This document shows, one piece after another, positions 8,228-16,644 of a DNA stretch of 64,000 nucleotides. The translations under genes and the position numbers were made by a program. The stretch is from Desulfobulbaceae bacterium (GTDB taxonomy: Bacteria > Desulfobacterota > Desulfobulbia > Desulfobulbales > Desulfocapsaceae). Numbering within the stretch: the first letter of the stretch is position 1; each line of letters opens with the position of its first letter. The stretch lies in contig JAABSV010000003.1 of assembly GCA_011390165.1 (NCBI GenBank), forward strand, positions 1 through 64,000, in the 5' to 3' direction. A model generated the notes under the pieces. It saw only the letters and a list, made by a program, of their open reading frames with translations. It searched no databases and was not told where the DNA came from.

Positions 8228-9541
8228 ATGAATTCCTTGCTGACGTTTCCCAAAGGCGGTGTCCACCCGCCGGAGAGTAAAGAGCAGACTCAGGGTCTCG
8301 CCATAGAGGTGATGCCCCTGCCGGACGAACTGGAGCTGATCCTCAGCCAGCATATCGGTGCCCCTTGTACACCGACGGTGGCCAAGCGTGATGTGGTTGC
8401 CGAAGGGGCGGTGATCGGCACGGTGAGCAAGGGACTGGGCGTTCCTCTTCATGCCCCGGCCGCCGGTAAGATCAAGGATATCGGCATGTCGGCGCACCCG
8501 GTGCGGGTGAGTGCCCCCTCCATCACCCTGACGGTGGACCGGGAGGCCACCCCTGCCGCCTATCCCGCCCGCGACTGGCAGAATCTGCCCACCGACGAGC
8601 TGCTGGCCAGGGTGGCTGCCGCCGGTATCGTCGGCATCGGCGGCGCCGGTTTCCCGACCCATGTCAAGCTCCGGCCACCGGCCGATTCGCCGGTCGATAC
8701 CCTGGTTCTAAACGGCGCCGAGTGCGAGCCGTATATCACCGCCGACCACCGGCAGATGCTGGAAAGCCCTGCCGAGATCCTTACCGGGGCGAGAATCATC
8801 CTCAAGATACTGGGGATAGACAGCTGCCACATCGGCATCGAGAGGAACAAGCCGGACGCGATCACCGAGATGTCCCGGGTGGTGGCCGAGGCCGACCAGG
8901 CAGGGATCGTTGTCCGGCCGCTGCAGGTGAAATACCCGCAGGGTTCGGAAAAACAGCTTATCCAGGCAATCACCGGCCGCAAGGTACCGGCCATGGCCCT
9001 GCCCTCGTCGGTGGGGGTGGTGGTGCACAATGTCGGGACTGCCAAGGCGGTGTACGATGCCGTGGCCCTGGGCAAGCCACTCTACGAGAAGGTGGTGACC
9101 ATCGCCGGCCAGGGTATTGCCAGGCCGGCCAACCTGCTGGTCAAGGTGGGAACCAGGGTCGGCGATATCGTCAACTATCTTGGCGGGCTCCGACCGGGGC
9201 TGGCCAAGGTGGTGATGGGCGGGCCGATGATGGGCTTTGCCGTCTCCACCCTCGACGTGCCGATCACCAAGACCACCTCCGCCGTGCTCTTTCTCGGTGA
9301 AGAGGAGATCGACAGCAACCCCCATTCCCAGTGCATCCGCTGCGGCTGGTGTCTGGATGCCTGCCCGATGGGGCTGGAACCAAAGGAGATCGGCCTCTAC
9401 GTCGAGGCCAACCGGCCGGCAGAGACCGCCCAGTTCGGGGTCTTCGACTGTTTCGAATGTGGCTCCTGCGCCTATGTCTGTCCGGCCAAGCGGCCGCTGG
9501 TGCAGTTCGTCCGGCTGGCCAAGATGAAGGCCAAACGCTAG
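8228..9541 (+). CDS. rnfC: Rnf complex subunit RnfC
   Basis: RnfC is the peripheral Fe-S/flavin subunit of the Rnf complex that exchanges electrons with NAD(H) at the cytoplasmic face. The 437-residue protein shows the N-terminal TFPKGGVHPPESK opening, the nucleotide-binding GIGGAGFPTHVK region near residue 140, NGAECEPY, and two C-terminal 4Fe-4S motifs, CIRCGWCLDACP and CFECGSCAYVCP. The ATG at 8228 is preferred over an in-frame GTG six bases earlier; the ribosome-binding site is weak (GAAAG). It is first of the rnfCDGEAB order used by many anaerobes. Confidence 0.96.
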   Translation: MNSLLTFPKGGVHPPESKEQTQGLAIEVMPLPDELELILSQHIGAPCTPTVAKRDVVAEGAVIGTVSKGLGVPLHAPAAGKIKDIGMSAHPVRVSAPSITLTVDREATPAAYPARDWQNLPTDELLARVAAAGIVGIGGAGFPTHVKLRPPADSPVDTLVLNGAECEPYITADHRQMLESPAEILTGARIILKILGIDSCHIGIERNKPDAITEMSRVVAEADQAGIVVRPLQVKYPQGSEKQLIQAITGRKVPAMALPSSVGVVVHNVGTAKAVYDAVALGKPLYEKVVTIAGQGIARPANLLVKVGTRVGDIVNYLGGLRPGLAKVVMGGPMMGFAVSTLDVPITKTTSAVLFLGEEEIDSNPHSQCIRCGWCLDACPMGLEPKEIGLYVEANRPAETAQFGVFDCFECGSCAYVCPAKRPLVQFVRLAKMKAKR

Positions 9542-9629
9542 GGTGGCGCGGCGCAGATGCTGAGACAAAGGGTTTGCCCCGGCCTGGTCGCGGGGCAAGA
9601 GTGACAAACAGGAAGTTTTGAGGAGCGTC

Positions 9630-10685
9630 GTGAGCAAAGAGCAAGTGTCAGGTGAGCAGATCACTGCCCCGGCGGCATTGTGGAAGGTTTCCGTCTCGCC
9701 GCATCTGAAGAGCAGGGAATCGGTCGAAAGAATCATGTGGACGGTGGTGGCCTGCCTGGTGCCGCCATTGATCCTGTCGGTGTTTATCTTCGGCATCCAG
9801 ACTCTCCTGATCACCGCAGTTTCGGTGCTCAGTTGCGTGCTGGTGGAGGCGGCGAGCCAGAAGGCGCTGGGCCGGCCGGTAACTGTCCGGGACGGCAGTG
9901 CCGTGCTCACCGGCATGCTGCTCGCCTTTGTCATTCCACCCGGGGTATCGCCATTGCTGCCGATTCTGGCGGCCGTCTTCGCCATCTACATCGGCAAACA
10001 TCTGCTCGGCGGTATCGGCTACAACTTTTTCAACCCCGCCCTGCTCGGCCGGGCCTTCCTACTTGCCTCCTTCCCGGTGGCGATGACCTCCGCCTGGTTG
10101 CCGCCGGTGGAAGGGTTCGGCATCTTCGCCTACTTCGGTGCCTCGGTTGATGCGGTCAGCACTGCCACACCACTGGCGGTACTCAAGGAGCAGGGGCTGG
10201 CCGCGTTCACCGAGGCCTTCGGCAGCGGCGCCAGTCTGTACGGTAGCTTCTTCCTTGGCTGGCGGCCGGGCTGCATCGGTGAAACCTCCGGTTTTTTGCT
10301 CGTGCTCGGTGGCTTGTATCTGCTCTATCGCGGCTATATCACCTGGCATATCCCGGTCTCGGTTGTGGCCACGGTGGCCCTTCTTACCTGGATATTCGGC
10401 GGCGAGGGCTACTTTGCCGGTGATCCGCTGCTGGCCGTCCTTTCCGGTGGGGTGCTGCTCGGCGCGATCTTCATGGCCACTGATTACGTGACTAGCCCGA
10501 CCACCAGAACCGCCCAACTTGTCTATGGCTTTGGCATCGGCGCCCTCACCGTCCTCATTCGCCTGAAGGGCGGCTATCCGGAAGGAATCTGTTACGCCAT
10601 ACTGCTTATGAACCCACTGAGCACCGTTCTTGATGGCTGGTTCAAGCCACACCGTTTTGCGCCGCCGGCAGGAGGTGGACGATGA
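9630..10685 (+). CDS. rnfD: Rnf complex subunit RnfD
   Basis: RnfD is an integral membrane subunit that carries covalently bound FMN. The 351-residue protein has about nine membrane segments. The flavinylation motif is visible as AVSTATPLAVLK, in which the second Thr of STAT would hold FMN through a phosphoester bond made by ApbE. A GTG at 9630 is chosen as start because GAGGAG lies just upstream at 9620-9625. The stop overlaps the rnfG start by four bases (ATGA type), showing translational coupling. Confidence 0.95.
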   Translation: MSKEQVSGEQITAPAALWKVSVSPHLKSRESVERIMWTVVACLVPPLILSVFIFGIQTLLITAVSVLSCVLVEAASQKALGRPVTVRDGSAVLTGMLLAFVIPPGVSPLLPILAAVFAIYIGKHLLGGIGYNFFNPALLGRAFLLASFPVAMTSAWLPPVEGFGIFAYFGASVDAVSTATPLAVLKEQGLAAFTEAFGSGASLYGSFFLGWRPGCIGETSGFLLVLGGLYLLYRGYITWHIPVSVVATVALLTWIFGGEGYFAGDPLLAVLSGGVLLGAIFMATDYVTSPTTRTAQLVYGFGIGALTVLIRLKGGYPEGICYAILLMNPLSTVLDGWFKPHRFAPPAGGGR

Positions 10686-11578
10686 GAGATATGATCACCA
10701 TTGTCGTCCGACTGACCATCTCCTGCCTGCTGGCCGCCAGCGTCATGGGGCTCTGCTTCATCTTCACCAGTAATGCCAAGAAGCACAACGAGCACGTCAA
10801 GGAACAGCAGGTGATGTACGAGCTGCTCGGCTATTCCGGAGCCGCCGAGAGACCGGCCAGCCTGGCAATGCACGAGTTGTACCGCTATGTGGTGAGCAGC
10901 GGCGGCCGGCAGTCGATCGGCTATCTGTTGCCCGGCGCCGAGGGGGAGGAGGCCGGCTTCCTCTTTGTCAATATCGATCTTGACGGCCGTCTCATCGCCA
11001 GTACGCCGGTAGCCCTTTCCGCCGGCGACGCCCTGGAAGCGGAGCCGCGCAACCGGGCGATACAGGCGGCGGCCGGGCCTGGGGCCAGTGTCACCTTTGC
11101 CGACCAGACCATAGTGGTGACCGATGGTGGCGAGCGGATCGCCTACCTGATGGGGGGGAAGTTTCAGGGCTTCAAAACCTTCATCCACCTGATGCTGGCG
11201 GTTGACCCGGACTTTGCGCTGATCGGTTTCGAGGTTCTCGAGCACGAGGAGGACCCCGGACTTGGCGCCGAGATTGTCGAGGGCTATTTCAAAAATCAGT
11301 TCAAGGGGAAACCCTTTACCGCAATCAAGACCATTGATGTGGTGAAGGCGCCGATTCCCGACGACTACTATAAGGCCTTGACCGGCAAGGTTGGCGAAGA
11401 GGAGATCCTTCGTTTCCGCGAGCAGTACAAGGAGAAGGATATCTATGCCCTGACCGGGGCGACCATCTCCGCCAAGGCGGTGGCCATGGGGGTGAAGGGG
11501 ATTGTCACCAAGTTTGCCTACCGGATCGATGTGTTGGACAGGGTCCTGCAGGAACAGCAGCTCGCCACCTCGTTTTAA
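10682..11578 (+). CDS. rnfG: Rnf complex subunit RnfG
   Basis: RnfG is a mostly periplasmic, membrane-anchored flavoprotein of the Rnf complex. The 298-residue protein has one N-terminal membrane segment (residues about 8-28) and a C-terminal FMN-binding domain. The flavinylation motif LTGATISAKAV is present, with Thr261 as the expected FMN-bearing residue. It overlaps rnfD by four bases. It is longer than many RnfG proteins (about 200 residues), the additional length lying between the anchor and the FMN domain. Confidence 0.94.
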   Translation: MRDMITIVVRLTISCLLAASVMGLCFIFTSNAKKHNEHVKEQQVMYELLGYSGAAERPASLAMHELYRYVVSSGGRQSIGYLLPGAEGEEAGFLFVNIDLDGRLIASTPVALSAGDALEAEPRNRAIQAAAGPGASVTFADQTIVVTDGGERIAYLMGGKFQGFKTFIHLMLAVDPDFALIGFEVLEHEEDPGLGAEIVEGYFKNQFKGKPFTAIKTIDVVKAPIPDDYYKALTGKVGEEEILRFREQYKEKDIYALTGATISAKAVAMGVKGIVTKFAYRIDVLDRVLQEQQLATSF

Positions 11579-11601
11579 CTTTTTTCCCTGAGGATATCGC
11601 C

Positions 11602-12219
11602 GTGACCAACGATAAATCCCCTCTGCAACTGATCAGCAGGGGTATTCTGAGCGAAAACCCGATCTTCAAGCTGGCCCTTTCCATGTGCCCCGCCGTCGGT
11701 ATCTCGACAACGGTGATGAACGGCATTCTGCTTGGTACTGCGGTTCTATTCGTCCAAGTCTTCTCCAGCGTGACCATTTCGGTCTTCAAGAACTATATCC
11801 ACCCCCGGATCCGCATCCCCACCTACACCCTCACCATCGCCACCTGGGTGACGGTGATCGATTTGGTCCTGGCCGCCTACATGCCTGAGGCCTACGCCAA
11901 GATGGGGATCTTCGTCAAGCTGATCGTCGCCTTTGCCATCATCACCATGCGTCTGGAGATGTTTGCCTGCAAGGAGTCGGTCAACGACTCCTTCTGGGAC
12001 GGCCTTGGCATGGGCCTCGGCTTCATGGTCGGCATGGTGGCCATCGGGCTGGTCCGCGAGCTTCTCGGCTCCGGCGCCATTCTCGGTTACGATGTACTTG
12101 GTTTCAAACCGCTGCTCTTCTTCATCCTGCCCAGTGCCGGGTTCTTCGTGGTCGGCTTGATGATGGCCTTTTTCAACTGGATAGAGATCTACTATAAACG
12201 CCGAAGAGGGGTGCAGTGA
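11602..12219 (+). CDS. rnfE: Rnf complex subunit RnfE
   Basis: RnfE is a six-helix membrane subunit homologous to RnfA and NqrD. The 205-residue protein has the family's N-terminal ISRGILSENPIFKLALSMCPA segment, with the conserved Cys that helps to bind an Fe-S centre in the membrane between RnfA and RnfE. It begins at a GTG preceded by TGAGGA. Its stop codon overlaps the ATG of rnfA (TGATG). Confidence 0.95.
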   Translation: MTNDKSPLQLISRGILSENPIFKLALSMCPAVGISTTVMNGILLGTAVLFVQVFSSVTISVFKNYIHPRIRIPTYTLTIATWVTVIDLVLAAYMPEAYAKMGIFVKLIVAFAIITMRLEMFACKESVNDSFWDGLGMGLGFMVGMVAIGLVRELLGSGAILGYDVLGFKPLLFFILPSAGFFVVGLMMAFFNWIEIYYKRRRGVQ

Positions 12220-13157
12220 TGATTCTTGATATGAGCAAACGGCTGATCCTGGCCGCCCTTTTTGTCTGGCTGGCCCCCTCCTTTGCCCTGGCGGAGGGGA
12301 TCATCGCCGACCAGACCTTCAAGGCGGCCAACGAAATAGTTGTCACCTTCGCGGCACCGGTTGACCGGGCAGTGGTTGAGGAGGTGAACAACTACACCGT
12401 ATTTGAAGAACCGGATCCCGACATCCGCCTTGTTCTGCAGCAGGTGGCGCTGGCTGGAGATGGCCGCACCGCCTCGCTTTTCTTCACCGAGCCGCTCAAC
12501 ACCGCGACCACCCATGTCGTGCGGATTCGCGGCCTGGTCGGCGGAGAGACTACCTTCAAGGTGAGCAAGTCCTATTTTGGCTACCTGTTCGGGATCCTCA
12601 TTTCCGCCCTTTTGATCAACAACTTCGTCTTCACCAAGTACCTGGGCCTGTGCGTCTTTTTCGGAACCTCGAAGAAGAAGACTACCGCCAAGGGGATGGG
12701 GGTGGTCTTTACCATTGTTGCCGTGGTATCGGCATCGATGAGCTGGTTTCTCTATAACTTTGTCCTCATCCCCTTCGATCTCAACTTCCTGCAGATTGTC
12801 GTCTTTATCGGCCTCACCTCCTTGACCGTGCAGGCGGTGGACACGATTCTCCGTAAGGTCAACCCGGTCCTGTTCAACTCCTTTGGGGTGTTCCTGGTCC
12901 TGGTGATCGCCAACTGCGTCATCATCGCCATCCCGCTGATCATGGCGGGGAACGGGTATAACTTTTTTGAAACCTTCATGCTGGCCATCGGCGCCGGTGG
13001 TGGCTTTCTGCTCGCCCTTTACCTGATGAGTTCGGTGAGTGAGAGGTTGCAGCTGGCAAAGATTCCCCCGACCTATAAAGGACTGCCCATCGCCTTTATC
13101 GTCGCCGGCCAGTTTGCCATGGCCTTTCTAGGCTTTTCCGGGTTGCAACTTTTTTAG
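12219..13157 (+). CDS. rnfA: Rnf complex subunit RnfA with secreted N-terminal domain
   Basis: Residues from about 117 to the end form a normal RnfA: six membrane segments with the NNFVFTKYLGLC motif. RnfA is normally about 190 residues; this product is 312. The additional N-terminus starts with a signal-peptide-like segment (ending near ALAEG, residue about 27) and continues with about 90 residues rich in beta strands whose pattern (VTFAAPVDRAVVEEVNNYTV ... FTEPLNTATTHVVRI) resembles SbsA/Big_5 Ig-like domains. RnfA homologues are reported to place their N-terminus outside, which would put this domain in the periplasm. The start overlaps rnfE, so the extension is part of the operon frame. 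Confidence 0.92.
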   Translation: MILDMSKRLILAALFVWLAPSFALAEGIIADQTFKAANEIVVTFAAPVDRAVVEEVNNYTVFEEPDPDIRLVLQQVALAGDGRTASLFFTEPLNTATTHVVRIRGLVGGETTFKVSKSYFGYLFGILISALLINNFVFTKYLGLCVFFGTSKKKTTAKGMGVVFTIVAVVSASMSWFLYNFVLIPFDLNFLQIVVFIGLTSLTVQAVDTILRKVNPVLFNSFGVFLVLVIANCVIIAIPLIMAGNGYNFFETFMLAIGAGGGFLLALYLMSSVSERLQLAKIPPTYKGLPIAFIVAGQFAMAFLGFSGLQLF

Positions 13158-13167
13158 AATTCCCGGT

Positions 13168-13204
13168 GCTGCAGCCTTTTGCTGCCTACCGGTGAACGAT
13201 TACC
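13168..13204 (+). repeat. Dispersed repeat, right-end fragment inside the rnf operon
   Basis: These 37 bases between rnfA and rnfB match only the right terminus of the dispersed repeat: the CCTTTTGCTGC box followed by TACCGGTGAACGATTACC, which contains the right inverted-repeat arm. The rest of the element is absent. It begins 10 bp after the rnfA stop. The rnfB start is 46 bp beyond it, so the fragment makes up most of the rnfA-rnfB spacer. Confidence 0.7.
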
Positions 13205-13249
13205 AATTTTTCAAGACAAAAATCAGCGCAGACAAGAGAGTGGACAAAG

Positions 13250-14125
13250 ATGGATTTGACCTTAGTACAATTGGCTCTGGGTGGCCTGGTTCTGCTGGGC
13301 TGTATCGGCCTCTTCTTCGGTATTGGCCTGGCCATCGCCGCCCATAAGTTTCAGGTGGAGGTCAACCCGCTGATCGAGGAGGTGGTGGAGTCCCTGCCCC
13401 TTGCCCAGTGCGGCGGCTGCGGCTATCCCGGCTGTGAGGGTTATGCCATTGCCGTGGTCAGCGACCCGACAGTGCCGCCCAACCTCTGTTTCCCCGGCAA
13501 GGAGAAGGTGGCGAAAAGGGTGGCGGAGCTGACCGGCAAAAAGATGACCGTGGTCGAGGACCAGATCGCCCTGGTTCGCTGCTCGCGGGTGGAGGGCCGG
13601 GTCAGCCATAAGCACGAGTACTATGGTTTTGCCTCCTGCACCGCCGCCAATCTGAGCTTTGGCGGGCCATCCGCCTGCCAGTACGCCTGCATTGGCCTCG
13701 GCGAATGCGCCGAGGCCTGCCCCTTTGATGCCATCACCATGGTCGAGAATTTCCCCCTGGTGGATCCCGATAAGTGCGTCAGCTGCGGGGTGTGCGTGAA
13801 GACCTGCCCGAAGAATATCATCGAACTGCAGACCCTCAAGGCGCGGGTCTACGTTCCCTGCTCGACCAAAGATCTCGGCAAAAATGTCAAGGCGGTCTGC
13901 GAGGTGGGCTGTATCGGCTGCAAGATGTGCGTCAAGGCCTGCCCGGCCGGGGCGGTCAGCTACGAGGGGTCGCTGGTGAAAATCGACCACAAGGCCTGCA
14001 TCGCCTACGGCCCGAGCTGTGAGACGGCCTGTGTGAGCAAATGTCCTCGGGGCATATTCAGGCCGTACCAGGGCCGACAGGTCGTGAAGAAAGCCGGCAC
14101 CGACGGCCTGAAAATGGCAGGTTGA
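13250..14125 (+). CDS. rnfB: Rnf complex subunit RnfB
   Basis: RnfB is the electron-entry subunit that accepts electrons from reduced ferredoxin. The 291-residue protein has an N-terminal membrane helix (residues about 6-30), then the CGGCGYPGC...C cluster motif, followed by three or four ferredoxin-type motifs: CIGLGECAEACP, CVSCGVCVKTCP, CIGCKMCVKACP and a final CIAYGPSCETACVSKCP. All cysteine positions needed for the clusters appear intact. It is last of the rnf genes; the 92-bp gap from rnfA is the largest within the rnf set and holds a repeat fragment. Confidence 0.95.
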   Translation: MDLTLVQLALGGLVLLGCIGLFFGIGLAIAAHKFQVEVNPLIEEVVESLPLAQCGGCGYPGCEGYAIAVVSDPTVPPNLCFPGKEKVAKRVAELTGKKMTVVEDQIALVRCSRVEGRVSHKHEYYGFASCTAANLSFGGPSACQYACIGLGECAEACPFDAITMVENFPLVDPDKCVSCGVCVKTCPKNIIELQTLKARVYVPCSTKDLGKNVKAVCEVGCIGCKMCVKACPAGAVSYEGSLVKIDHKACIAYGPSCETACVSKCPRGIFRPYQGRQVVKKAGTDGLKMAG

Positions 14126-14171
14126 GATTTTTTGCCGGAGTCGGTACAATCGAGTTTTTATAATCCTTTCC

Positions 14172-15251
14172 ATGGACGCTATCATGAAGACGACACCAGA
14201 GACCGCCCCAAAGACCAACGCACCAGAGACCAATTGTGATTTGCAAAGAAGATCCTTTCTGAAACTCTCCGGCCTGTTGGGGCTGGGCGCTGCCTCGGCC
14301 GCCCTCCTGCCGGCGGAAAGGGCCGAGGCCTTCCTCTTCGGCAAGAAAGAGTTCAAGGTAACGAAAACCCGGCTGGCCATGGGGACCTTTGTGGCGATGA
14401 CCGCCATCCACCCCTCCCGTGACCAGGCCGAAGAGGCAATCGGCCGGGCCTTTGTCGAGATTGATCGGCTGAGTGCGATGCTGACCCACTACGAAGAGGG
14501 ATCAGCTGTCGGCAGGCTGAACGCCACCGGCAGTCTCGCCGAGGTTCCGGTGGAGGTGCAGGAGCTGGTCGGCCGCTCCCTCTACTACCATCGGGCAACC
14601 GGAGGTGCCTTCGATATCACCGTCAAGCCCTTGATCGATCTCTACAAAATGAGCTTCGCCGACAACCGGCAGCCCAGTGAGTCAGCCATCGCCGCTGCCT
14701 TGAAACTGGTCGGCACTGAGAATCTCCGCAGCCAGGGCAGTGGGCTGGTCTTCACCGGCAGTGGCATGGGGATTACCCTCGACGGCATTGCCAAGGGATA
14801 TATCGTCGACCGGGCCTCGGCGGTGCTGCTTGCCGGTGGGGTCACCAACCACCTGATCAACGCCGGTGGCGATATCCGCACCAGCGGCACGGCTGCCCGG
14901 GGCAAGGCCTGGACCGTGGCGGTGCAGGACCCGCAGAAGGGGCGGGAGTACCCCGATATCATCACCATGCAGGACGGGGCGATAGCCACCTCCGGCAACT
15001 ACGAGATTTTTTACGACCGGGAAAAGTTGTTCCACCACATCATCAACAGCCGTACCGGCCATTCGCCGCAACTGGCCAGCAGTGTCACCGTCCAGGCGGC
15101 AACAGTGATGGATGCCGATGCTCTGGCGACCAGCGTCTTTGTCATGGAGCCGGTGGCCGGGGTCAACTTCATCAATGGCCAGCCCGACTGCGAGTGTTTA
15201 GTCATCGGCAGAGAGGGTGAAGTGAGCCGCTCACGCGGCTGGCAGGCTTGA
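14172..15251 (+). CDS. apbE: FAD:protein FMN transferase ApbE, Tat-exported
   Basis: ApbE transfers FMN from FAD to a Thr of target proteins and is needed to flavinylate RnfD and RnfG. The 359-residue protein has a twin-arginine signal (QRRSFLKLSG near residue 30) followed by a hydrophobic stretch. The catalytic fold is marked by RLAMGTFVAMTA, TGGAFDITVKPL, GITLDGIAKGYIVDRA, NAGGDIR and the late ADALATSVFVM segment with the conserved Asp and Thr. No clear ribosome-binding site precedes the ATG at 14172; an in-frame ATG four codons later is possible. A TATAAT box lies at 14159-14164, but no good -35 box accompanies it. Confidence 0.95.
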   Translation: MDAIMKTTPETAPKTNAPETNCDLQRRSFLKLSGLLGLGAASAALLPAERAEAFLFGKKEFKVTKTRLAMGTFVAMTAIHPSRDQAEEAIGRAFVEIDRLSAMLTHYEEGSAVGRLNATGSLAEVPVEVQELVGRSLYYHRATGGAFDITVKPLIDLYKMSFADNRQPSESAIAAALKLVGTENLRSQGSGLVFTGSGMGITLDGIAKGYIVDRASAVLLAGGVTNHLINAGGDIRTSGTAARGKAWTVAVQDPQKGREYPDIITMQDGAIATSGNYEIFYDREKLFHHIINSRTGHSPQLASSVTVQAATVMDADALATSVFVMEPVAGVNFINGQPDCECLVIGREGEVSRSRGWQA

Positions 15252-15575
15252 TGGCGCTCTAGGCGGCGAATGAGGGCCGGTTGCAGTTCCTTGCCCCACT
15301 GCTGGTAGATGTGGTGGGGCAAGTCGGTTTTGAAGGGGCGTGTACCTGTTCCCAGGGTACGCGCCCTTGCTGCGTCAGGGCAATGCAGGTAATGTAGAAC
15401 ATGGCGGCAATGCAGGTAAACCTTAAGCAATGCGTCAAGGCACGGCTGGCGGGCGCACTGTTGGCAGTGGAAAGGGCTTGCACCGGGGCAGGGAAGGGGC
15501 TACGCTTTTCCCTTCCGCCTGCCGGCAGGGCAAAAGGGGTGCAACTGGCTCAGTATCAACGGAGTACGGGGAAAG
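15252..15575. other. Intergenic region with stem-loop and short direct repeat
   Basis: This 324-bp gap follows apbE. GGGCGTGTACC at 15336-15346 pairs with GGTACGCGCCC at 15356-15366 (11 bp, one G-U, 9-base loop); no T-run follows, so it is not a classic terminator. A 14-base direct repeat, GGCAATGCAGGTAA, occurs at 15379-15392 and 15406-15419. A minus-strand open frame of 60-odd codons crosses the region but has no ribosome-binding site and no recognised match. No supported gene is present. Confidence 0.45.
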
Positions 15576-16625
15576 ATGATTCGTTATCTGCGTAGCTGGT
15601 TTGAGAGGCATTTTTCCGATCCCCAGGTGGTGATTCTGGCCCTGGTCCTGCTGATCGGCCTGGCAGTTCTGGTGGTCGCCGGCCACCTGCTCGCCCCCTT
15701 ACTGGCCAGTATCGTCATTGCCTACCTCCTGGAAGAGGGGGTCATTCGACTCCAGGCCCGCAAGGCACCGAGGCTGCTGGCAGTGCTCCTCGTCTACACG
15801 CTCTTCCTCTCCTTTTTCATCAGTATGCTGCTGCTCCTCGTTCCCCTGCTTGCCAGCCAGCTCAGCCAGCTCGCCCGGGAATTGCCGGATATCGTCGGCA
15901 AGACCCAGGCGCTTCTCCTGCAGCTGCCGGAAAATTATCCGCAGATTTTTTCCGAAGAGCAGATCACCGAACTGCTCAGCTCAATCCGCCAGAACCTCAC
16001 CGCCCTTGGCCAGCAGCTGGTGGTCCTCTCCATCTCCTCGGCTGTTCAGTTGGTTACCCTGCTTGTTTATCTGGTGCTGGTGCCCCTCCTGGTCTTCTTC
16101 ATGCTGAAGGATAAAAATGATATCCTGGCCTGGTTCCTCTCCTTTCTTCCCCGGGAGAGGAGCCTGGTCAACAGTGTCTGGCGCGATGTCGACGCCGGCA
16201 TCGGCAACTATGTACGGGGGAAATTTATCGAAATTCTCATCGTCTGGGTCGTCAGTTATGCGGTTTTTACCCTGCTCTCCCTGCCCTACGCTCTCCTTCT
16301 GTCCCTCGTCACCGGACTGTCGGTGATTGTCCCCTATGTCGGCGCTGCCATCGTCACCATCCCGGTGGCGGCGGTGGCCTCGTTCCAATTCGGCTTTGCG
16401 CCCAACTTCTGGTACATCCTCGCCGCCTACGGCATCATCCAGTTCCTCGACGGCAACCTGCTGGCGCCGCTCCTCTTTTCCGAGGTGGTCAACCTGCACC
16501 CGGTGGCGGTGATCTCCGCTATCCTGATCTTTGGCGGAGTCTGGGGCTTGTGGGGGGTGTTCTTTGCCATCCCCCTGGCCACCCTTACCGCTGCCGTGCT
16601 CAAGGCCTGGCCCAATAAGGAATAG
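15576..16625 (+). CDS. AI-2E family (PerM/YdiK-like) membrane protein
   Basis: The 349-residue protein has the layout of the AI-2E transporter family: an N-terminal pair of helices, a central soluble region (about residues 100-150) and a cluster of C-terminal helices. Typical family residues include VFFMLKDKNDI near the middle and SVIVPYVGAAIVTIPVA plus DGNLLAPLLFSEVVNLHPVAV near the end. Members have been linked to export of autoinducer-2 or to sodium/proton exchange, so a specific role cannot be assigned. It converges with the ModF-like gene at a distance of 19 bp. Confidence 0.87.
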   Translation: MIRYLRSWFERHFSDPQVVILALVLLIGLAVLVVAGHLLAPLLASIVIAYLLEEGVIRLQARKAPRLLAVLLVYTLFLSFFISMLLLLVPLLASQLSQLARELPDIVGKTQALLLQLPENYPQIFSEEQITELLSSIRQNLTALGQQLVVLSISSAVQLVTLLVYLVLVPLLVFFMLKDKNDILAWFLSFLPRERSLVNSVWRDVDAGIGNYVRGKFIEILIVWVVSYAVFTLLSLPYALLLSLVTGLSVIVPYVGAAIVTIPVAAVASFQFGFAPNFWYILAAYGIIQFLDGNLLAPLLFSEVVNLHPVAVISAILIFGGVWGLWGVFFAIPLATLTAAVLKAWPNKE

Positions 16626-16644
16626 GAAAGAGTATCGCCCTCCC

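Noticed and set aside
14145-14164. TACAAT and TATAAT boxes before apbE as a separate promoter
   Set aside because: No -35 box is found at a suitable distance, and a start site here would leave almost no leader; apbE is more simply read from the rnf transcript.
15011-15430. Minus-strand open frame over the end of apbE and the following gap, considered as a transposase remnant
   Set aside because: No ribosome-binding site, no transposase catalytic motif could be recognised, and a third of it is antisense to apbE.
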